From the NCBI GenBank assembly GCA_003167555.1, contig PMSN01000025.1:62001-126000 (forward strand): a stretch of DNA of 64,000 nt, in the 5' to 3' direction. Position 1 is the first letter of the stretch. Every line of letters starts with the position of its first letter. A model generated the notes under the pieces. The model did no database searches. It saw only the letters and a program-made list of their open reading frames with translations, and was not told the origin of the DNA. The position numbers and the translations under genes are program-made. This document shows, piece after piece, positions 24,254 to 32,444 of this stretch. The DNA is from Spartobacteria bacterium. GTDB taxonomy: Bacteria > Verrucomicrobiota > Verrucomicrobiia > Chthoniobacterales > UBA10450.

Positions 24254-24682
24254 TCACCTCGCCTCAACCAGCTTCTTAAAATTGTGAAGATACGTATCGA
24301 CTCGATGTGAAACAGCGCCGCCGAAGCTTGAGGTCAGCTTCAGCGTAATCCAGGTGCTTTGGTCCAAAAGCGGCGTGAAAGAAACGACTCCCGCGGCGAA
24401 ATGATTAGGAGCGCGCTGATCGGCAAGAGTGCGCCAGGCGATTCTGCGCTCCGGAACGCGGAGCATCATCTCAAGGGTCGCTTCGTGCTGCTTTCCGTTG
24501 AATGCCAGCGACACGGAAAAATGGTTTTGATCCAATCTTCGCACCCGTTTGATCGCGGTGATGAATTTTGGATAATCCTCAAAGGCCAACCACCGGTGGT
24601 AGACGGCGGTTACCGGCGCTTTGACCACGATTGATCCCTTCGCGGCGTCCATCGCCAGCGTCCTGCTCTCGTTCTTTGCCAT
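24254..24682 (-). CDS. SRPBCC-fold protein (polyketide cyclase/START-like)
   Basis: The 142-aa product fits a small SRPBCC helix-grip fold: GSIVVKAPVTAVYHRWLAFEDYPKF at the start, IAWRTLADQRAPNHFAAGVVSF in the central sheet, and a long amphipathic C-terminal helix (HRVDTYLHNFKKLVEAR). These proteins bind hydrophobic ligands; stress-associated members are common in soil bacteria. It lies 8 bp after a 56-aa ORF and shares its promoter region with element E. The ligand is unknown. Confidence 0.8.
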   Translation of the reverse strand: MAKNESRTLAMDAAKGSIVVKAPVTAVYHRWLAFEDYPKFITAIKRVRRLDQNHFSVSLAFNGKQHEATLEMMLRVPERRIAWRTLADQRAPNHFAAGVVSFTPLLDQSTWITLKLTSSFGGAVSHRVDTYLHNFKKLVEAR

Positions 24683-24690
24683 CTTTTTAT

Positions 24691-24861
24691 TTAGGTCCAG
24701 GACCGGCCGTATTCATTGTTTGAAAACGTGCGGCTCCAGCCGTCGGTGAAATTAAAGGTCGACATGTTGAGCACGAGCAACCGGTCGTGTCTGCGTGTGC
24801 GCCGCCGAAAGATCTGGCGCAGCCTGCTCCTGAAATTGTTTTCGGATTGTTTAGTTTTCAT
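24691..24861 (-). CDS. 56-aa basic small protein
   Basis: The translation MKTKQSENNFRSRLRQIF continues with an Arg-rich stretch (RRRTRRHDRLL) and ends NNEYGRSWT. No membrane helix or family. It ends 8 bp before the SRPBCC gene, and the compressed element copy E ends 53 nt before its ATG, similar to the distance at confirmed targets. There is no clear Shine-Dalgarno sequence, so it could also be leader sequence of the SRPBCC mRNA. Confidence 0.4.
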   Translation of the reverse strand: MKTKQSENNFRSRLRQIFRRRTRRHDRLLVLNMSTFNFTDGWSRTFSNNEYGRSWT

Positions 24862-24898
24862 TCTGTGCGTAAAAGTTTAGACACCGCTCCGCTTCTCA

Positions 24899-24938
24899 CC
24901 ACGAAGCAGTGGCGGGATTTTTCAGTGCCTCTTTCGAG
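24899..24938 (-). promoter_or_regulatory. Compressed copy E of the conserved element
   Basis: On the minus strand: CTCGAAAGAGGCAC (24938-24925), one base, then GAAAAATCC (24923-24915) and CGCCACTGC. Relative to the long form the 25-nt spacer is reduced to one. It lies between the SRPBCC unit (minus) and the histidine kinase gene (plus), 86 bp before the latter. Confidence 0.65.
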
Positions 24939-25024
24939 GGAGGAAAGAAGAGTGGCGCGTTGAGCGCTGGATCGTTAAACTTTAAAGGGCTTGATCGCCC
25001 CAAGTAATTTTTGGAGTCGAGAAA

Positions 25025-27028
25025 ATGTTGAGATCAGATCCTGGTGCGCGAAGAATTGTGCCGGCCGTTTGGCGGTACGGTCTATCTGTCTTATTGGTCG
25101 CGATCTGCACTGCCGTCACGATGCCGCTGCAAGTCTACGGCGTCCGCACTTCTCTCTTCTTTCCGGCCGTTCTCCTCAGCACGTGGTATGGCGGTACCGG
25201 ACCTGGGCTGCTGGCGGTCTTGCTCTCGACCTTGTCCATCAACTTCTTCTTCACCGAACCGTTTCTCGAATTTCAATTTAGCGTTCAGGATATCCCTACC
25301 ACGGTCGCTTTTCTTCTCTCAGCGTTGATTATTAATTCATGGAGCGCCGCCCGCACGCGCGCCGAGAAGCGCCTGCGCGACAATGAGCAACGCTGGCACG
25401 GATTGACCGAAGCGCTGCCGCAACTCGTCTGGGGAGCCGCGTCGGATGGCGCGTGTGACTACTTCAGCACGCAGTGGACGGCCTATACCGGTGTGCCCGA
25501 AACCGAGCTGCTCGGCTGGCAGTGGATGAAGGTGCTGCATCCCGACGACCGCGAGCCGACCCGAAAATTCTGGACGGATTCAGTCGCGGGGCGCACGCCC
25601 TACGATGTGGAGTACCGCGTCCAACGGAAGAACGGGGTCTATGGTTGGTTCAAGACGCGTGGCGTGCCGATCCGGAACGAGGAAGGTAAGATCGAGAAAT
25701 GGTTTGGGACGTGCACCGACATCACTGACCGCAAACAAGCCGAGGCCGCTCTGCGCCAGAGCGAATACGAACTGCGGAAAGCGCGAGATGGGCTGGAACG
25801 CAAAGTCAAAGAACGAACGGCCGACCTCAGCCGAAGCACTGAAGCACTGCGCGCGTCCGAGCAAGTGGCGCGCGGACAAGTTGAGGCCTTGGCGCAGAGT
25901 TTGGATGTCCTGGCGACCGCACCGGACCCGGAAAAGTTTATTGGCCAGATGCTGATCACCATTGGCCGCCTCTTGAGCGCGCAAAGCGTGACCTTGTGGT
26001 TATTCGATGAAACGGCCGACTCGCTCGTCTTGCGCTCGATGGCGGACGGCGGAAGACTAGTCGCACCTGATCCGGAGCATCCATTCGCGAAGGACCCGTT
26101 GTTTTGGAAACAGAACGCAGCAATCCAGGAATTGCTTTTCACGGCCGGTCCAGTCGTTTGCGACGACGTGGAGACTGATCCGCGCGTCAATGGCGAGTGG
26201 GGCGATTATTTGAAGCGAAGCGGAACGAAAAGATTTATGGCAGTTCCGATTTTAGTGGGTGGCCAGGTCAGGGGTTTTGTTGGAATCCGTCATGTCGACC
26301 GCGCGCCTTATCGGCCGGAGGAGATCGAACTAACTCAGGCGCTGGCCCATCAAGTCATGCTTGCGCTTCAACTTAACGAGTTTGCCGAGCAAGGTCGGCG
26401 GGCCGCCATTTTCGAAGAACGAAACAGGATGGCGCGGGACATCCACGACACCCTCGCACAAGGTTTTACTGGCGTGATTGTGCAGCTGGAAGCGGCGGAG
26501 GACGCGATCTCGTGTGGCCGTCAGAAAGAGGCGGACAAGCATCTGCATCGCGCGGCGGCTTTGGCTCGTCAAAGCTTAAAGGAGGCGCGTCGGTCTGTGC
26601 ACGCGCTGCGACCGGACGCTTTGGAGCGGGATAATTTTTGGGAGGTCCTCAAAGGAACCATCAAGGGCACCACTGCGGGAACCGCCCTGCACACCACGTG
26701 CGAGCTGCGCGGCAAACTGCCGGACCTTCCACCGCTTTGGCAGGAAAACCTTTTGCACATTGGGCAGGAAGCTTTGACTAACACGCTGAAGTACGCGCAG
26801 GCTCGGAATTTTAGAACGCGTTTAAGCTGCAACGGGAGAGGAATTCGGCTGGAGTTGCATGATGATGGGCACGGATTTGATCCCAAAGATCGACATGATG
26901 GTTTGGGTCTAACCGGAATGCGTGAGCGGGTTCAACAAATGAACGGTGAGCTGCAAATCACGAGTGCACCCGGCGAAGGCACCAACGTTGTCGTCGCTGT
27001 GTCGGTCAACCAGGAGTCGATGTCATGA
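25025..27028 (+). CDS. Membrane sensor histidine kinase, DUF4118-PAS-GAF-HisKA_3
   Basis: The 667-aa product starts with a KdpD-like four-helix DUF4118 membrane domain (VTMPLQVYG, LFFPAVLLSTWYGG, SINFFFTEP; about 15-110). A PAS domain follows (LPQLVWGAASDG, GWQWMKVLHPDDR, WFGTCTDITDRK; about 120-240), then a coiled coil, a GAF domain (about 290-450) and a HisKA_3 dimerisation domain with ERNRMARDIHDTLAQGF, phospho-acceptor His474. The ATPase domain carries QEALTNTLKYAQ and GHGFDP, DGLGLTGM. Its stop overlaps the response regulator start (ATGA). The ligand or redox cue is not evident. It probably controls the adjoining stress genes. Confidence 0.92.
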   Translation: MLRSDPGARRIVPAVWRYGLSVLLVAICTAVTMPLQVYGVRTSLFFPAVLLSTWYGGTGPGLLAVLLSTLSINFFFTEPFLEFQFSVQDIPTTVAFLLSALIINSWSAARTRAEKRLRDNEQRWHGLTEALPQLVWGAASDGACDYFSTQWTAYTGVPETELLGWQWMKVLHPDDREPTRKFWTDSVAGRTPYDVEYRVQRKNGVYGWFKTRGVPIRNEEGKIEKWFGTCTDITDRKQAEAALRQSEYELRKARDGLERKVKERTADLSRSTEALRASEQVARGQVEALAQSLDVLATAPDPEKFIGQMLITIGRLLSAQSVTLWLFDETADSLVLRSMADGGRLVAPDPEHPFAKDPLFWKQNAAIQELLFTAGPVVCDDVETDPRVNGEWGDYLKRSGTKRFMAVPILVGGQVRGFVGIRHVDRAPYRPEEIELTQALAHQVMLALQLNEFAEQGRRAAIFEERNRMARDIHDTLAQGFTGVIVQLEAAEDAISCGRQKEADKHLHRAAALARQSLKEARRSVHALRPDALERDNFWEVLKGTIKGTTAGTALHTTCELRGKLPDLPPLWQENLLHIGQEALTNTLKYAQARNFRTRLSCNGRGIRLELHDDGHGFDPKDRHDGLGLTGMRERVQQMNGELQITSAPGEGTNVVVAVSVNQESMS

Positions 27029-27729
27029 AAAGCAAGAAACAAAGCGTGAGGAAGTCTAACAAGGATGTGAAAAAAACTGCGCGATCTAGTCCGAAGAGTG
27101 CCGCAGAAAAATCGCGCATCCGCGTGCTTATCGTCGACGACCACAGTGTCGTTCGTGAAGGATTGGTTTCACTCATCAGTCACAAAGCGGACATGACGGT
27201 TGTCGGCGAAGCCGCCAATGGACGCGAAGGGGTCGAGCTTTGGAAGCAGCATCGGCCTGACGTAACGCTGTTGGACTTGCGGATGCCCGAGCTGGATGGC
27301 GTTGGCGTGATCAAAGAGATTCGCAGCAACAATGAAAAAGCGCGCTTCGTCGTCCTAACCACCTTCGATGGTGACGAAGATATTTTCCGCGCAATCCAAG
27401 CCGGCGCGAAAGGCTATTTGCTAAAAGATGTGCCGCGCGAAGCTTTGATGGATTGCATTCGCCGCGTGCATGCCGGCGAAACTTGCGTCCCCGTGCACCT
27501 CGCTATGAAACTCGCGGAGCGCGTTAGCGGCGAAACATTGAGCCAACGCGAGATCGATGTGCTCAAGCTGATGGCGTTGGGAAAAAGCAACAAGGAAATT
27601 GGCTCTGCTCTCTTTATTAGTGAAGGCACCGTGAAATCGCACGTGAAAAACATCTTCGCCAAGCTCAACGTCATCAGTCGCACCGAAGCGGTAGCGAATG
27701 CTACGCGCCGCGGATTGATTCAACTGTAG
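27025..27729 (+). CDS. NarL/LuxR-family response regulator
   Basis: The 234-aa product has an unusual Lys/Ser-rich N-terminal extension (about residues 1-31). The receiver follows: VLIVDDHSVVREGL (acidic Asp38/Asp39), TLLDLRMPELDG (phospho-Asp84), VVLTTFDGDED and AKGYLLKDV with the conserved Lys. The C-terminal LuxR helix-turn-helix is complete: LSQREIDVLKLMALGKSNKEIG and SEGTVKSHVKNIFAKL. It is coupled to the kinase gene by an ATGA overlap. It is the natural candidate to bind the palindromic CTCNAAAGAG boxes of the conserved element, five of which lie within 14 kb. That link is an inference. Confidence 0.93.
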   Translation: MKSKKQSVRKSNKDVKKTARSSPKSAAEKSRIRVLIVDDHSVVREGLVSLISHKADMTVVGEAANGREGVELWKQHRPDVTLLDLRMPELDGVGVIKEIRSNNEKARFVVLTTFDGDEDIFRAIQAGAKGYLLKDVPREALMDCIRRVHAGETCVPVHLAMKLAERVSGETLSQREIDVLKLMALGKSNKEIGSALFISEGTVKSHVKNIFAKLNVISRTEAVANATRRGLIQL

Positions 27730-27760
27730 GAACGAGTTCAGAAGGTCGGTCAGCCGTTCT

Positions 27761-27824
27761 CTCCAAAGAGGGAGACGCCGCCCACCCTGACGGGTCAGGG
27801 AAAAATCCCACCCATGCGCGATGG
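27761..27824 (+). promoter_or_regulatory. Conserved 64-bp upstream element, copy F
   Basis: CTCCAAAGAGGGAG (27761-27774), exactly 25 nt, GAAAAATCC (27800-27808), CACCCATGCGCGATGG. This is the only long copy on the plus strand, 93 nt before the RND pump start and 31 bp after the response regulator stop. The spacer also holds a perfect CCCTGA/TCAGGG hairpin. Confidence 0.82.
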
Positions 27825-27901
27825 CGGCTCTTTTATCGCAGAGCGTAAATTCAGAGCGTGAAGACAAACTGCTATTTACTGAGCCGCGCGGGAGAAGCGT
27901 T

Positions 27902-30900
27902 ATGTGGATCATTCGTCTAGCTCTCAATCGGCCTTACACATTTGTAGTAGCAGCGTTGCTGCTACTGTTGGTCACGCCGTTTGTCCTGATCCGGACACCT
28001 ACTGATATTTTTCCATCGATTAACATCCCGGTTGTCAGCATTATTTGGAGCTACACCGGGCTGAGCGCGCGCGAGATTGAGCAGCGCATCATTTACACGC
28101 AGGAACGCGCGCTGACCACCACGGTCAACAACATCGAGCATATCGAGTCGACCTCGTACGATGGGATAGGCATCATCAAACTCTATTTTCAGCCGGGGGT
28201 CACGATTTCGACCGCCGTCGCCCAAGTCACCGCCGTGTCGCAAACGATCCTGAGACAGCTCCCGGCCGGGGCGACACCACCGCTTATCATTCAATACGAC
28301 GCCGCGACCGTTCCCGTTCTGCAATATGGCATCGGTAGCAACACACTTTCCGAACAACAGACTTTCGACATCGCGCTCAATCAGATCCGCGTCGGTCTGG
28401 TCAGCGTTCCGGGCATCGCGATTCCTTTCCCTTTCGGGGGCAAGCAACGACTCGTCTCGGTTGATCTCGATCCAAGAAAATTGCAGGAGAAAAACCTGAC
28501 ACAAACCGATGTAACGAACGCGATCAACAATCAGGCGCTGGTCTTCCCCAGCGGCACGACCAAGTTTGGCGCGGTCCAATACCCGATCGACATCAATACC
28601 TTTCCGGGGAAGATCGACCTACTGAACGATCTGCCCATTAAGGTAGTCGATGGCACCCAGATCCGAGTGGGTGACGTCGCCCAGGTGCGTGATGGCTACG
28701 ATCCGCAACAAAATATCGTGCGACAGGATGGTGCTCGCAGCACCCTGCTTAGCGTCTTCAAGAGCGGCAGCGCTTCCACCTTGAGTGTGGTCTCGGGAGC
28801 GAAACAGGCGATGGCCAATGTTCTGAAAACGGTTACAAACGCCTTGCAGGTAAAAGAGTTCGCCGATCAAAGCCTCTTTGTCCGCGCAGCGGTTAGCGGG
28901 GTGGCGAGAGAAGGTATCATCGCGGCCGCATTAACTGCGCTGATGATACTGTTGTTTCTCGGTTCCTGGCGCAGCACGATTATCATTGCCATATCGATCC
29001 CACTCGCGGTGCTGTCATCAATCGCGGTCCTCAGCCTGATCGGCGAAACGATTAATCTGATGACACTCGGCGGCCTTGCTCTGGCCGTCGGTATTCTCGT
29101 CGATGACGCCACCGTGACGATTGAGAATGTCGAGCGTCACATGAGTTTGGGAGAAAAGCTGGAGGACGCAATTCTCAAGGGAGCGGGTGAGATCGCTCTG
29201 CCGGCGTTCGTATCGACGCTCTGCATTTGCATCGTGTTTGTGCCGATGTTCCTTCTTTCAGGCGTGGCACGTTATTTATTCGTCCCGCTGGCCGAGGCCG
29301 TTATCTTCGCCGTCGCCGCTTCCTACCTTCTGTCGCGCACTTTGGTGCCGACACTCATCATGTGGTTCGAGCGCAACCATCATAAAGTCGCCGCGGCAAC
29401 TCCGGCCGATGGCGGAGCGGGCGACAACCAACGAGTTCCACTCTGGATCCGGCCGTTTACCGCTCTCCAGCAGCTTTTCGAACGCGGGTTCGATCGCTTA
29501 CGCGCAGGTTATCACAACTTGTTAGGCGCGATCCTGACGCACCGTGTTGCCTTTGCCGTGGTCTTTCTCGGACTTTGCGCAGGTTCATGGATCCTCGTCC
29601 CATTTCTTGGCCAGGACTTCTTTCCGGCCGTGGATGCGGGATCATTTCAATTGCACGTGCGCGCCGTCGCTGGAACGCGCGTCGAAGAAACGGCCAAACT
29701 GGTAGATCAAGTCGAAGCCGCGATCAGAGAGCGGATCCCAGCGCAGGAACTCAAGGGCATCATCGATAACATCGGCCTTCCTACGTCCGGAATTAATTTG
29801 AGCTACAACAACAGTGGCACAGCTGGATCAGCCGACGCTGACGTTATGGTCGCGCTGCAACAGAACCATCAGCCGACCGCAGATTACGTGCGGCAATTGC
29901 GGCTCGATCTGCACCAGAAATTTCCAGGCGCCGAGTTCTATTTCCTGCCGGCAGATATCGTAACCCAAACGATCAACTTTGGGTTGCCGGCACCGTTCGA
30001 TATTCAAATTTTAGGCCGCGACCTGGCGACGGATCACAAGATTGCGGGCGAACTCGCGCAGAAGATTCGGCGCGTTACTGGGGCAGTCGATGTTCGTGTC
30101 CAACAGTCCGCGCATTTGCAACGGCTGCAATTTACCATCGACCGAACGAAAGCCGCAGGCGTCGGACTCACCGAGAGGGATGTCGCGAGTTCGGTGTTGT
30201 TAAGCCTCAGCGGGAGCGGTCAAACGGCTCCGAGCTACTGGCTCGACTCAACCACGGGCGTTCAATACCTGGTCAATGTGCGAATGCCGGAGTACCGGCT
30301 GACGTCTCTCGACTCACTCCAAGCCCTGCCGGTGAGCGCTTCGCAGCCCGGCGCCGCCAACGGACAGCTCTTGACGAACCTGGCTTCATTTACCCGGACG
30401 AACAGCCAGCCGATCTACACGCACTACAACATCCTGCCAGTGGTGGATGTCTACGGCGGAATCTCGAATCGCGATCTCGGCGGTGTCTTGAGCGACATCA
30501 AGCCAATCGTTGCCGAAGCGCAAAAGAACCTGCCACGCGGCACTTCGATCATGCTGCGCGGTCAGGCATTGACGATGAACTCCAGTTTCATCGGGCTGAG
30601 CGTTGGTCTGGTGGCGGCCGTCGCGCTTATTTATCTACTACTGGTCGTGAACTTCCAGAGCTGGCTCGATCCTTTCATTATCCTGACAGCATTGACCGGT
30701 GCGCTCGCCGGCGTGATCTGGGGACTCTACGTCACGGGGACAACATTGAGCGTACCCGCAATGATGGGCGCGATCATGTGCATGGGCGTCGCCACGGCTA
30801 ACTCGGTCCTAGTTGTTACCTTTGCGCGCCAGCAGCTCGACGAAGGATTGGATCCGCTGCATGCCGCATGGGAGGCAGGAACGACGCGCTTGCGACCGGT

Positions 30901-31150
30901 GTTGATGACGGCCATGGCCATGATCATCGGCATGTTGCCGATGGCGCTCGGTCTTGGCGAAGGTGGCGAACAGAATGCCCCGCTCGGCCGCGGTGTCATC
31001 GGCGGCCTGACGATCGCCACGATCGCCACCCTGTTTTTCGTGCCGGTGGTATTCAGCCTTTTGCACCGGTCGTCCCATGCTCGGAGCAAATCCAAACGAG
31101 AAGAAGAAAATCCATCGGGTGGCCCTCTTGCGGCCGTCCCTGCAACCTAA
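27902..31150 (+). CDS. RND efflux pump inner-membrane transporter (AcrB/HAE1 type)
   Basis: I start at ATG 27902 (1082 aa), which has GGGAG eight bases upstream and the canonical N-terminus MWIIRLALNRPYTFVVAALLL. An ATG at 27821 lies inside the conserved element and would add 27 polar residues. Features: two periplasmic porter halves, the TM4 proton relay GILVDDATVTIENVERHM with its Asp pair, and the C-terminal helix bundle ending FVPVVFSLLHR. It exports lipophilic toxicants in complex with the adaptor encoded next. No outer-membrane channel gene is present in the window. Confidence 0.93.
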   Translation: MWIIRLALNRPYTFVVAALLLLLVTPFVLIRTPTDIFPSINIPVVSIIWSYTGLSAREIEQRIIYTQERALTTTVNNIEHIESTSYDGIGIIKLYFQPGVTISTAVAQVTAVSQTILRQLPAGATPPLIIQYDAATVPVLQYGIGSNTLSEQQTFDIALNQIRVGLVSVPGIAIPFPFGGKQRLVSVDLDPRKLQEKNLTQTDVTNAINNQALVFPSGTTKFGAVQYPIDINTFPGKIDLLNDLPIKVVDGTQIRVGDVAQVRDGYDPQQNIVRQDGARSTLLSVFKSGSASTLSVVSGAKQAMANVLKTVTNALQVKEFADQSLFVRAAVSGVAREGIIAAALTALMILLFLGSWRSTIIIAISIPLAVLSSIAVLSLIGETINLMTLGGLALAVGILVDDATVTIENVERHMSLGEKLEDAILKGAGEIALPAFVSTLCICIVFVPMFLLSGVARYLFVPLAEAVIFAVAASYLLSRTLVPTLIMWFERNHHKVAAATPADGGAGDNQRVPLWIRPFTALQQLFERGFDRLRAGYHNLLGAILTHRVAFAVVFLGLCAGSWILVPFLGQDFFPAVDAGSFQLHVRAVAGTRVEETAKLVDQVEAAIRERIPAQELKGIIDNIGLPTSGINLSYNNSGTAGSADADVMVALQQNHQPTADYVRQLRLDLHQKFPGAEFYFLPADIVTQTINFGLPAPFDIQILGRDLATDHKIAGELAQKIRRVTGAVDVRVQQSAHLQRLQFTIDRTKAAGVGLTERDVASSVLLSLSGSGQTAPSYWLDSTTGVQYLVNVRMPEYRLTSLDSLQALPVSASQPGAANGQLLTNLASFTRTNSQPIYTHYNILPVVDVYGGISNRDLGGVLSDIKPIVAEAQKNLPRGTSIMLRGQALTMNSSFIGLSVGLVAAVALIYLLLVVNFQSWLDPFIILTALTGALAGVIWGLYVTGTTLSVPAMMGAIMCMGVATANSVLVVTFARQQLDEGLDPLHAAWEAGTTRLRPVLMTAMAMIIGMLPMALGLGEGGEQNAPLGRGVIGGLTIATIATLFFVPVVFSLLHRSSHARSKSKREEENPSGGPLAAVPAT

Positions 31151-31165
31151 CGAGGTAGATGTCTT

Positions 31166-32395
31166 ATGAACGGAACAACTCTCAGTGGTATTCTTTTAAC
31201 CGGACCAAAGGACGGATCGGCGAAGCCTGCGCTCGGAAAACGTAGATTTCGTCTTCTCGTCATCCTTGGGCTGGCGTTGTTGGTTCTCGCAATCGTCGCC
31301 GGCATACTGCCGCGGTTGTCACAGCGACGACTAGCAACCACCGACGCCAAGCAACTAGCTGTCCAAACCGTATCGGTCGTTTCGCCCAGCGTTGGGGCGC
31401 CTCCGGACGGACTGATGCTGCCAGCGGAGGTCAAGCCGTGGCAGGAAGCGAGTATCTTTTCTCGCGTTAATGGATACCTCAAAAGCTGGGTGGTGGACAT
31501 CGGCGCCCATGTCGATCAAGACCAAGTGCTCGCAGAGATCGACACACCTGACCTTGATCATCAACTCGAGCAGGCGCGTTCACAGGCCGCGCTGGCACAA
31601 AGAAATTTCGACCTGGCCAAAGTCACGAACGACAAATGGCAGCAATTATTCAAGGAGGGTGTCGTCTCGGATCTCGACGCCCAGAACACCGCCACCGCGC
31701 AAGAGACTACCAGGGCCAACGCGGATGCCTTTGCCGCCAATCTTCGCGTGCTCGAACAGCAGGTCGCATTCAAACGTGTGACTGCCCCGTTCCCCGGGAC
31801 GATCACGGCGCGCAACCTGAACGTCGGCGACCTGATCGTCGCCAACAACACCAGCCTGGAGATGTTCCATATCCAGCAAACCAACACGCTGCGGGTTTAT
31901 TTCCGGGTCCCGCAAGCGAACGCCACCGACATTCATGTCGACCAGCCAATCGATCTCGTCTTCCCCGATCTGGCGGGCAAGACCGTGCAGGCGAAAGTGG
32001 CGACAACCTCGGAATCAATCACGCCAAATTCCCGGACGTTGCTCGTCGAGCTTCACCTCGACAACCCAGACAATCAGATTCAACCGGGCAGCTACGCGCA
32101 GGTACGGCTGACTCCGGGTTCGTTAGGCCAGATTGTTACGTTGCCGAACAACACCCTCTTGTTTCGCGCCCAGGGATTGCAAGTGGGAGTGGTGAAGCCT
32201 GACAACACGGTCGAACTCCACGACATCAAAGTGGGTCGCGACTTGGGCACCACGATCGAAATCGTCCAAGGCGTCACTCCCTCGGATAAGGTCATCCTCA
32301 ATCCAGCTGATTCCCTCGTGACCGGCGACGCTGTCCGTGTGGCTGCGACGCCTGCTCCTGCTCCTTCGTCCACTCCCGCGCTGGCGCAGAAATAA
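31166..32395 (+). CDS. RND periplasmic adaptor (membrane fusion protein)
   Basis: The 409-aa product has a cytoplasmic N-terminus of about 35 residues, one membrane helix (LVILGLALLVLAIVAGIL), then lipoyl/barrel-sandwich halves (ASIFSRVNGYLKSWVVDIG and VTAPFPGTITARNLNVGD) flanking an alpha-helical hairpin (about 150-200), a beta-barrel domain and a membrane-proximal domain. It lies 15 bp after the pump gene. Pump-first, adaptor-second order is the reverse of the usual acrAB order. The very C-terminus is Pro/Ala-rich. Confidence 0.92.
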   Translation: MNGTTLSGILLTGPKDGSAKPALGKRRFRLLVILGLALLVLAIVAGILPRLSQRRLATTDAKQLAVQTVSVVSPSVGAPPDGLMLPAEVKPWQEASIFSRVNGYLKSWVVDIGAHVDQDQVLAEIDTPDLDHQLEQARSQAALAQRNFDLAKVTNDKWQQLFKEGVVSDLDAQNTATAQETTRANADAFAANLRVLEQQVAFKRVTAPFPGTITARNLNVGDLIVANNTSLEMFHIQQTNTLRVYFRVPQANATDIHVDQPIDLVFPDLAGKTVQAKVATTSESITPNSRTLLVELHLDNPDNQIQPGSYAQVRLTPGSLGQIVTLPNNTLLFRAQGLQVGVVKPDNTVELHDIKVGRDLGTTIEIVQGVTPSDKVILNPADSLVTGDAVRVAATPAPAPSSTPALAQK

Positions 32396-32444
32396 TATTC
32401 GCATCGATCGGGCGATTGGGTTCGACTGATCTGGAGAGAACGCT

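Noticed and set aside
24899-24938. Element E as a cobalamin riboswitch (AAAAATCC plus GCCACTG)
   Set aside because: The long copies separate GGGAG and AAAATCC by 25 nt, unlike the B12 riboswitch core, and no B12 box follows before the start codons.
13440-27808. Box 2 (GGATTTTGC on the complementary strand) as a sigma-54 -24/-12 promoter
   Set aside because: In copy A the GG and GC doublets are 11 rather than 12 bases apart, and the GC doublet is missing in copies D, E and F.
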